Positions 6,437-13,200 of a stretch of 14,653 nt of DNA are shown piece by piece. Numbering within the stretch: position 1 is the stretch's first letter; the number at the start of each line of letters is the position of its first letter. A model generated the notes under the pieces. The model searched no databases, had not been told where the DNA came from, and saw nothing but the letters and a program-made list of their open reading frames with translations. The stretch is taken from assembly GCA_005879815.1 (NCBI GenBank), contig VBKA01000077.1, positions 1 through 14,653 of the forward strand. Reading direction: 5' to 3'. Position numbers and translations under genes: made by a program. Source of the stretch: Chloroflexota bacterium. Its GTDB lineage: Bacteria > Chloroflexota > Limnocylindria > QHBO01.

Positions 6437-7708
6437 CTACCGGAGCGCCGCGACGGCGCGGTCGACGATCGCCGTCGACGAGGCCTGCACAACGAGCGTC
6501 TCACGATTCGAGAGCGGGAGGAGCCCAGCGGCAAGCTTGAGGTGCCCCGCCATCCGTTGATAGGTCTTGGCGAACTGCGTGGCATCGCCGGGTGCGTCCC
6601 AGGCCAGCCGCCATGCCACAGCGCTGGCTCCGCCTGGTCCGCTGGCTGCCACCACCCGGTCACCACCCCACCCCTCGGCGGCGCTCTGGGCCTCATCGCC
6701 CGCCACTCCCAGGCCCTGCAGCCAGATGCGGACCATAGCCTCGCCCAAGGTGTCAGCGGGCACTTCTCGCCATCCACCACCGAGCGCGCGGGCCAGCGCC
6801 GGGGCAGAGACCTTCACGGGCGCCTGGCGGCTGACGTACTTGTCGTAATGCAGGATCTGCTCGGTCGACGCCGGTGGCGCGCGGAAGGCCGCGTCGACGG
6901 CTGACCAGCCACCGGATGCCACGAGGCGTGCGACGAACTGCGCCCCGGCCGTGTACGGCACCTCCAGCTGGTCGACCATCCAGCCTGGAATGCCGGTCAT
7001 GTCTGGCACGGGCCCCTGGCTGACGCCGAGCAGCTCCTGGGGCGTCATGTGGTCGATCGCCCAGCGCAGCATCACCGTCGTAGCGTCCCCCTCGACCAGT
7101 GACAGCCGTGCCAGGTCGCGGTCGTCCTCTCCGACAGCGTAGAGCTGCAGCGAGGCGAGCCTGAATGCCTTGTCCTGCAGCGCGTGCGTGTACTCGTGGG
7201 CGTAGGTGATCTTCACCCCCGGGCCGATGCCGCTGTCGCTGACGAGGGTCAGGTGCTTGGTCCGATCGTCGTAGAAGCCGATGACCTGTCCGCTCAGCAA
7301 CCGGAGCTGCAGCTCGCCGATGTCCTGCGCGGGCGTCAACAGTCCAAGCGCCCGCAACAGGACGTTGTCGGCCGCGCGCCTCGCAGGTGGGTAGTCGCGG
7401 TCAAACCGGCCGCGGAGCTCCGCCTCCAGCTGCGCGCGGGTGACGATGTCCGGCGGAGCCAGGTTGGGCGCGGCGAGCCCGCGCAGGGCGCGCACCTGGG
7501 TCTCGATCTGCCCGAACAGCTGCGCGCTGCCGGACCTCGGCGACCCCGAGGTCGAGGCTCGTGGCGTGGCGCTGGCCGCAGGTGACGGGCTCGCCAGCGG
7601 ACCCATGGCGATCCCCACGCCCATCCCGCGCAGCGCCAGAACGGTGATCGCGACCAGGACCAGGAGGACGGTGGCGACGGCCACTGCGCGAGGGAGGAGA
7701 CGCGGCAT
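6437..7708 (-). CDS. Membrane-anchored zinc metalloprotease-like protein (HEYTH)
   Basis: A 423-residue protein with one N-terminal hydrophobic segment (about 9-26, after MPRLLPRA), which is a signal anchor or an uncleaved signal. A Ser/Pro/Thr/Ala-rich linker follows (about 37-62), then an outside domain. The domain contains ITYAHEYTHALQDKAF, a classic HExxH zinc site (171-175), followed about 30 residues later by LSLVEGDATTVML, where Glu206 is a likely third zinc ligand of gluzincin type. The stretch before it, QVIGFYDDRTKHLTLVSDS, looks like an edge strand leading to the active-site helix. I do not recognise a named family. ATG 7708 is chosen; an in-frame GTG at 7726 would add six residues. 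GACAAT just upstream (minus strand) may be a -10 box for a leaderless mRNA. Substrate unknown; peptidase activity is inferred from the zinc motif. Confidence 0.8.
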   Translation of the reverse strand: MPRLLPRAVAVATVLLVLVAITVLALRGMGVGIAMGPLASPSPAASATPRASTSGSPRSGSAQLFGQIETQVRALRGLAAPNLAPPDIVTRAQLEAELRGRFDRDYPPARRAADNVLLRALGLLTPAQDIGELQLRLLSGQVIGFYDDRTKHLTLVSDSGIGPGVKITYAHEYTHALQDKAFRLASLQLYAVGEDDRDLARLSLVEGDATTVMLRWAIDHMTPQELLGVSQGPVPDMTGIPGWMVDQLEVPYTAGAQFVARLVASGGWSAVDAAFRAPPASTEQILHYDKYVSRQAPVKVSAPALARALGGGWREVPADTLGEAMVRIWLQGLGVAGDEAQSAAEGWGGDRVVAASGPGGASAVAWRLAWDAPGDATQFAKTYQRMAGHLKLAAGLLPLSNRETLVVQASSTAIVDRAVAALR

Positions 7709-7939
7709 GGGCGCGCATTGTCGCACGCACTTCGGGCACCCCCCGAGGTGCGAATCGGTGCGTTGAAGATTCAGGTTTCTTTATGGCGGCCGGTGTTTGA
7801 CGTTCACATCGGCCTCCTAGGCTTCAGCCTGCGAGTTGGAGATCCAGACGGGTTTCTACCTCCACCCTCCCTCCTTCGAGCGCCGGTGTCATTGGGCGGG
7901 CACCGGCGCTCGTGCGTTTCCGTTAGCATCGGTCAACCG
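7709..7939. other. Intergenic region between diverging genes, with possible small transcript
   Basis: This 231-base gap holds promoters for both flanking genes. TTGACG (7797-7802) and TAGGCT (7818-7823), 15 bases apart, form a candidate plus-strand promoter. A transcript from about 7830 would end in the hairpin at 7877-7912, giving an RNA of roughly 90 bases, or an attenuated leader of the hydrolase gene. TAGCAT (7924-7929) lies 10 bases before the hydrolase ATG and may be its own -10 box. Bases 7851-7861 (GGGTTTCTACC) recall a purine-riboswitch fragment, but the rest of that fold is absent. Confidence 0.35.
7877..7912 (+). terminator. Perfect 12-bp hairpin, terminator or attenuator candidate
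   Basis: CGAGCGCCGGTG (7877-7888) pairs perfectly with CACCGGCGCTCG (7901-7912) around a 12-base loop. TGCGTTTCCGTT follows, a short and impure T-tract. It lies 27 bases before the start codon of the hydrolase gene, so it could end a short upstream RNA or attenuate the hydrolase mRNA. Being a palindrome, it might instead be a protein binding site. Confidence 0.45.
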
Positions 7940-8584
7940 ATGGAGATCACCTGGTACGGCCGCGCCTGCTTCCGGCTGCGAGGACGCGACGCGACCGTCA
8001 TCGTCGACCCGTGTCCCCCGGCGACCGGCTTCGTGGCGGGCAAGCACGACGTCGACCTGCTGACCATTTCCCACGAGCATCCCGACCACACGTACACGCG
8101 GTCCATCACCGCCAGGCTGACCCTGACCCGACCGGGCGAGTACGAGTTCAGGGACCTGCTGGTCATCGGGATCCGGACCTTCCACGACGGCGAGCGCGGT
8201 GCGCAGCGTGGGGAGAACGTCGTCTTCGCCGTCGAGATCGACGGGGTGCACGTCTGTCACCTCGGAGACCTGGGCCACCTTCTCACCGAGGAGCAGCTTG
8301 CTGAGCTGGGCCCCATCGACGTGCTGTTGGTCCCGGCCGGTGGCCAGTTCACCATCTCGCCGGCCGAGGCGGCCGAGGTCGTGGCCCAGGTGAGCCCGCG
8401 GATCGTGATTCCCATGCACTACGCGATCGACGGGGGGTCGGCAGACCTGCTGGGTCCCGAGAAGTTCCTCCACGAGATGGGTGCCGCCGACGCCTCCCGC
8501 CAGCCGAAGGCCCAGGTCACGCCCAGCAACCTTCCGGAGGAGACGCAGGTGGTCCTGCTCGAGGCGCGCGGCCGGACCGGCTGA
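7940..8584 (+). CDS. Metallo-beta-lactamase-fold metal-dependent hydrolase (UlaG/UPF0173-like)
   Basis: A 214-residue cytoplasmic protein with the compact lactamase fold typical of the UPF0173/UlaG group. It starts MEITWYGRACFRLRG, the usual ITWxGHAxF strand with the His replaced by Arg. The metal site is SHEHPDH (44-50, HxHxDH pattern), with HDGERG (His82), VCHLGDLGH (105-113, His107 and Asp110) and PMHY (His160) in the expected order. Members hydrolyse phosphoester or lactone substrates, but most, as here, have no known substrate. ATG 7940 starts exactly at the first fold strand; longer in-frame readings from 7718 run through the hairpin region and are not protein-like. There is no Shine-Dalgarno sequence, and TAGCAT lies 10 bases upstream. 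It appears to be transcribed alone. Fold assignment is confident; function is not. Confidence 0.9.
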   Translation: MEITWYGRACFRLRGRDATVIVDPCPPATGFVAGKHDVDLLTISHEHPDHTYTRSITARLTLTRPGEYEFRDLLVIGIRTFHDGERGAQRGENVVFAVEIDGVHVCHLGDLGHLLTEEQLAELGPIDVLLVPAGGQFTISPAEAAEVVAQVSPRIVIPMHYAIDGGSADLLGPEKFLHEMGAADASRQPKAQVTPSNLPEETQVVLLEARGRTG

Positions 8585-8630
8585 CGCCGCGCCCGTTCCC
8601 TAGCCAGCCAACAACCTTGGGTCCCAGGAC

Positions 8631-8650
8631 CCGGTGTCAGTCGACACCGG
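8631..8650. repeat. Inverted repeat after the hydrolase gene
   Basis: CCGGTGTC (8631-8638) and GACACCGG (8643-8650) form a perfect 8-bp stem with an AGTC loop. It is directly preceded by another small inverted repeat, GGGTCC-CA-GGACCC (8619-8632, sharing two bases). No T-run follows, so it is not a typical intrinsic terminator; it may be an operator or an RNA 3' end. Confidence 0.4.
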
Positions 8651-8664
8651 ATACTGGTCGCTGG

Positions 8665-8713
8665 TCCGTACCGTACTCCACAAATCCGTACCGGGAGGGC
8701 ATCCATCGGTACT
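8665..8713. promoter_or_regulatory. Phased GTAC-core sites upstream of the SpaA-type gene
   Basis: TCCGTACCG occurs identically at 8665-8673 and 8685-8693, and its inverted core CGGTAC at 8708-8713. GTAC cores are 20 and 22 bases apart, about two helical turns, which suits a repeated regulator binding site on one face of the DNA. The cluster lies 24-70 bases upstream of a -10 candidate at 8737. Confidence 0.4.
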
Positions 8714-8736
8714 GTTCGGAACTGGGACCGGCGGCT

Positions 8737-8742
8737 ATCCTG
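8737..8742 (+). promoter_or_regulatory. Candidate -10 box for the SpaA-type surface protein gene
   Basis: TATCCT would start transcription near 8749 and give a leader of about 60 bases before the GTG at 8808. The corresponding -35 zone (about 8714-8719) has no consensus match, which would fit activator dependence on the GTAC sites next to it. Confidence 0.35.
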
Positions 8743-8807
8743 CCCGTCTCCAGGGGCGGTGGAGCTATCCGCCGACGGATTTGGACTCATCTCGAGGTAT
8801 CCCGGCT

Positions 8808-9734
8808 GTGTATCGATCGAAAGCTCTAGGAAGACCATCGATGGCGCTGGCAGCGCTTGCCATCATCGCGCTGGCGGTGACCTACCTGGCCCGCCCGGCC
8901 ATCGTCCATGCGGATGACAACCTCCCATGGGGAGGCAATGGCTCCGACAACCTCCCCTGTGCGAACGGCGCGCACTGGGTTCTTGCGCCTGCTTTCAATG
9001 TGGACTCCGCCACGCTCGTCGTGGATGGCGTCAAATACACCATGACTCAGAACGGCGAGGGGTCGTGGGCTGCTGACTCTGAGGGCGCCGTCACGGCGGA
9101 CAGCAAAGTGTCCGTGGACTTCACCGGCGACGGAGATGAGCGGAACCATCTCCAGCTCTCGCACTGCCTCTCTGGAACACCCGAGGAGGAGCTCTTCCCG
9201 CTCGCCCTCACGAAGGTCGACCAGAACGATGATCCAATCGGCGGCGTCAAATTCACCCTGACGGGTGTCACCGACAACTCGTTCGAGGCATCGGACGAGA
9301 CAGGGGCGGATGGAACCCTGACCTTCAGCGATCTGGCGGCCGGCGACTACACCCTGACGGAGACGGCGCCGGAGAACTGCACCGGGATCGACCCGATCGG
9401 GTTGACTATCGACGATAAGGGTGCGGTCTCGTTCACCGGCGCGCACGAGGGCGCGACGATCGACGCGGACGGCAACCTCGTCGTCGAGAACAGCTGCCCA
9501 GAGAGCGGACAACAGGGTGCGACTCCGACTCCCATGCAATCTCCCAAGCAATCTCCCAAGCACTCTCCAGAGGGCGGCGTTCAGGCCGCGACACCGATGG
9601 CCAGCACCCCGAACACTGCCTTCGACGCGTCAGCCGCAACCTCGGACGGAACGCTCCTGGCGGGGGTACTGCTGATCGTCTCGCTGGCGACCCTCGCAGC
9701 TCTCAACGTCAGGACTGCCCGCCGTCGCCGATAG
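8808..9734 (+). CDS. Secreted SpaA/Cna-B-domain surface protein with PNTA-type C-terminal anchor
   Basis: A 308-residue surface protein. From GTG 8808 it has a standard signal peptide: basic RSKALGR, hydrophobic core ALAALAIIALAVTYLA and a likely cut after IVHA. ATG 8841 would drop the basic region, although AGGAAG precedes it. The start at 8808 has GAGGT upstream (8794-8798). After an N-terminal domain with three Cys comes a SpaA/Cna-B-like fold (about 131-232) with GGVKFTLTG and the E-box YTLTETAP. Lys136 (LTKVD), Glu185 (E-box) and Asn228 (VVEN) match the pattern for a self-formed Lys-Asn isopeptide bond. A low-complexity stretch with SPKQSPKHSP follows, then TPNTA (267-271), a transmembrane helix and NVRTARRRR. 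This tail matches the next gene's and looks like a sorting or anchoring signal. The role is probably structural or adhesive; no partner is proven. Confidence 0.82.
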   Translation: MYRSKALGRPSMALAALAIIALAVTYLARPAIVHADDNLPWGGNGSDNLPCANGAHWVLAPAFNVDSATLVVDGVKYTMTQNGEGSWAADSEGAVTADSKVSVDFTGDGDERNHLQLSHCLSGTPEEELFPLALTKVDQNDDPIGGVKFTLTGVTDNSFEASDETGADGTLTFSDLAAGDYTLTETAPENCTGIDPIGLTIDDKGAVSFTGAHEGATIDADGNLVVENSCPESGQQGATPTPMQSPKQSPKHSPEGGVQAATPMASTPNTAFDASAATSDGTLLAGVLLIVSLATLAALNVRTARRRR

Positions 9735-9766
9735 CAACTCGGCAAACAGCTCGCACCTTCTGACAG

Positions 9767-9799
9767 AGGACCCCCGGTTCGCCGGGGGCCTTCTCTTTG
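9767..9799 (+). terminator. Intrinsic terminator after the SpaA-type gene
   Basis: CCCCCGG (9771-9777) and CCGGGGG (9782-9788) form a 7-bp stem capped by a TTCG tetraloop and extended by GG/CC across a bulged A. It is followed by TTCTCTTT. It lies about 36 bases after the stop codon. Confidence 0.85.
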
Positions 9800-9905
9800 C
9801 CCAGTGGCCCATTGGTCCTAGGACTGCCGGTGCCAAGGGTCACCGCATCTTGGATACCGGTCCTCACCTGACCCCACCAAAGCGGATCGCGCTGTCAAAT
9901 TGGGG

Positions 9906-9936
9906 GTACAAAAGTACTGGACTTGGTCCCTATACT
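9906..9936 (+). promoter_or_regulatory. Promoter with GTAC inverted repeat, upstream of the DUF11 protein gene
   Basis: GTAC-AAAA-GTAC (9906-9917) and GGAC-TTG-GTCC (9919-9929) are adjacent inverted repeats directly before TATACT (9931-9936), a good -10 box. They occupy the -35 zone, so a regulator bound here could activate or block the polymerase. GTACTG is shared with the upstream region of the previous gene (8710-8715), suggesting common control. Confidence 0.45.
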
Positions 9937-9942
9937 CGCGCC

Positions 9943-10213
9943 CCTGTCGACGCAAGGCAGGGTCTGCCCATCCCAGCGATGGCAGGTAATCCAGAGGTGA
10001 ACCGGGCCCCAACAACGGGAAGCGGCTCGGAGGGAATGAGTACGAGCCACGGCGATCGGGTCGACGAACTGCCCACGTCGAGCACCGATCCGGAGCCGGA
10101 TAGAACCCGCCGGCTCAGTTGGATATCGGCGATAGAGGTAACCGAACCGTTTATCGGTAGACAGACATCGGTCGTGGTCAGACGACCGGAATGCCAAGGG
10201 GGCATCCCGACAC
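9943..10213 (+). promoter_or_regulatory. Long 5' leader of the DUF11 protein gene
   Basis: If transcription starts about 7 bases after TATACT, the mRNA leader is about 270 bases, very long for this window. It contains small hairpins: GGCAG-GGT-CTGCC (near 9956-9968), CATC-CCAGC-GATG just after it, and CGGTCGT-GGTCAG-ACGACCG (10169-10188). ATCGG recurs at 10125, 10153 and 10167. A purine-rich AAGGGGG lies about 10 bases before the ATG. GACGCAAGGC with a later ATGGCAG faintly recalls a cyclic-di-GMP-I riboswitch, but the first GNRA-capped stem is missing. No convincing gene is present. Confidence 0.35.
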
Positions 10214-13200
10214 ATGGACGCATCCCAAGTCCGGCTCCATCCCTTTCGCGCAGTTCCTGTAGCGCTCGCACTCATCCTCAACGCCGTCATCGGGCCGCTC
10301 GCGCCGGCCATCTCGCAGACGGTCGCACCACTAAGCGGCGCCGTCTTTGGCGCGGCCGATCCCGACCACGTGAGCTTCACGCTCGAGGGTTGTCGCCTTA
10401 CCGCTGGGGAGACGCTGCCGAACGCGGACGGCAAGTTCATTTGTGCCGACGCGGATTACACAACGGGCAACCTTGGAAAGCTCTGGAATGAGCTCGACCT
10501 GGTACCGCACCGCCTCACTGCCGACAATGGCGACGGCGCCCAGACGTACGCGGTGGCCATCGCGGCCGACAACATGGACGCCGGGCATCCCGGCTACGAC
10601 GTCATCTCCGTCCCCGTCCTCAACACCGCGCTCTCGACGGGGACGTGCTCCATCACCGCCAGCCCACAGCTGACCCAATCACCTGGGCAGGGTGGCGCCG
10701 ACACGACGATCTACCGAATCCTGACAATCACGCAGTCGGCGGGTTCAACGTGTGTGTTCGACTGGTATCAGCGGCTCGCTCTGGGCTCGCACCTGTACCC
10801 AGGTTCGTCGCTGCACTCGAACCTCCTGAACCAGCAGCTCAGTTCGAGCGGCATCGGCTCCAAGGAGGTCTCGATCCCGGTCAAGGAGATCCTGCCGCAG
10901 GAGCTCTCGAAGACCATGACCGCGACGGTCGGCCAGGCCTACAGCTGGAGCATCAGCAAGTCCGCTAATCCGACGTCGCTTGACCTCGAGAACACGTGCG
11001 CGACGACGCCAGGCGCTCGTAGCGCCAGCGTCGACGTGACGGTTACCTGGACGCGCTCCGGGCCAACTGCCAGCGGAGCGACGACGATCACCACCACGGT
11101 GACCGCCACGAACCCGGCGCACCGCATCATCACCGTCAATGTGACGGACAAGATCTACGCCGGTTCGACCCAGACCACCCTACTCGACACAGCCAGCTCC
11201 GGGGCTGTCGACGTAGCGGCCGGGTCGGACGCCGTCGTCCTGACCCACACCTTCGTCTACAACGGTTCCGCGACCAGCTTCAACGACGTGGCAACCGCGA
11301 CGTACACCGACAAGGACACCGGCATCGCGGTGCCGGGCAACACAACGGCCACCGCCTCGGCCAACGCCGTTGCTTCACAGGATCCGGCGGCCAACGCCAG
11401 CGCGATAGTGACCGACACGGAGTCGATCACGGGGACGGGACTCTCGTTCGCGGTGGCTGCGCCATCGGTCGGATCGTTCACGAACTACACTGCCGGCAAC
11501 TCGACCACCGGTCCGGTGAACTGGAGTTCGGGCACTGTGAGTGCCAGCGGCTCGGTCACGTTCCACAAGACCGTCAGTGTCTCGGGTCCGATGCAGACTA
11601 CTGGCTCGCTGAGCGACACCGCGACGGTGACGAGCGGCGAGATCACGAGCTCCGAGGATCTCAGCATTCCGATCACGTCGAGCGCCTCGGTCAGCCTGAC
11701 GATCAGCAAGACGATCCCCAACGTGCTGGGGAGCGGCCAGACCGCGACCTTCACGTTCGATATCTCGGGTCCTGGTGGCTACACCAGCCAGAAGACGCTG
11801 ACCTTCAACCAGGGCGATACGAGCAAGTCCACCACCATCACCGGTCTCGCTCCGGGGACCTACACGGTTCACGAGCAGCCCGCGAGCGGCTGGAACAACC
11901 AGGACGATCAGGAGATCGACCTGAACCTGCCGAACTGCTCGGCGACTGCGAGCTTCACGAACACCTTCAGCCCCGCATCAGCTGAGGTGCAGAAGATCAC
12001 GGTTCCGGCCGGCCACGAGGCGGGTTGGACCTTCTACCTCAACGGGCCGGGGGCAAGCAACGTCGCGGTGACCACCACTGGCGCCGGCTTCATCAGCTTC
12101 CCCACCGACCTCGCTGAAGGCACGTACACCATCACGGAGCAGCCGAAGGCCGGCTGGAACCAGACAAGCGCGTCCGGATGCCAGTTCACCGTCGACTACC
12201 CCGCCGATTCCGGCAAGACGTTCCAGTGCTCGATCACGAACACCGCCGTCGGAATCTCGATCAGCAAGGCCAACGACGATGCCGATGGCATCGTGAATCG
12301 CGGCCAGTCGATCCACTACACCATCACGGTCACCATCACCAATGGTCCCGCAGATGACGTCGTGGTCACCGACACGGTCCCAGCCGGCCTGACCTACACG
12401 TCCGACAGCGCTGTTCCCTCAACCGGCTTCAGCGCCGACGGCCAGAATCTGGAATGGACTGTCGGGACCCTTGCGTCCGGCACCTACACCTTCGAATACG
12501 ACGCGACCGTCAATTCGGATGCGTCGGGCAACCTGACCAACAACGCCTGCATCGACAGCAGCGACCTGCTGGCGTCGCCAGGCCCCAAGCCGCTCTGCGA
12601 CACGACAACCGTCACGGTCATCAAGCCGGCGGTGAGCATCGTCAAGTCGAACGACGACCAGGACGGCAAGGTGCTTCCGGGTCAGACCGTGAACTACGAC
12701 CTCACGGTCACCGTGACCAACGGTCCCGCGCATGACGTGGTCGTGACCGACACGATCCCCGCCGGCCTCACGTACACGGCTGGCAGCGCGGACCCATCGA
12801 CAGGCTTCCTCGCCAACGGCCAGCACCTGACGTGGACCGTCGGGACGCTGGCTTCCGGCACGTACCACTTCACGTACGCGGTCACCGTGGACAGCAACGC
12901 CCATGGGGACCTCGCCAACCTCGGCTGCGTTGCGGCTAGCGACGATGCCAATAATGACGTTGAGAACCTTCTCTGCGACACGACCACCCTGCATGTCATT
13001 CCGAGCGTCTCCATCGTCAAGCAGAACAACGCCGAGGGCACCGTTACCCGCGGCTCCACCGTGCACTACACCCTGACGGTCACGGTCTCGAACGGCCCCG
13101 CCCATGACGTGGTCGTGACGGACACGCTGCCCAGTGGGGTGGAGTACAAGACAGGCACAGCCGATCCATCGGCCGGATTCTCGGTCGATGGCCAGAAGCT

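Noticed and set aside
7830..7875. Purine riboswitch suggested by GGGTTTCTACC
   Set aside because: No UAUA-type junction, no matching P2/P3 loops and no suitable downstream gene; only the short motif matches.
9533..9572. CTCCCAAGCA short direct repeats as a CRISPR-like or mobile element feature
   Set aside because: They simply encode the SPKQSPKHSP linker of the surface protein; there are no spacers or regular array.
9943..9995. Cyclic-di-GMP-I (GEMM) riboswitch from GACGCAAGGC and ATGGCAGG elements
   Set aside because: The GNRA-capped first stem and its preceding conserved strand are absent, and the putative promoter would leave no room for them. A model search would be decisive.
10036..10213. 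Small gene starting at ATG 10036 (MSTSHGDRVDEL) ahead of the giant protein
   Set aside because: GGAGGG lies only one or two bases before the ATG, the frame runs about 280 bases into the large gene, and the product has no recognisable features.
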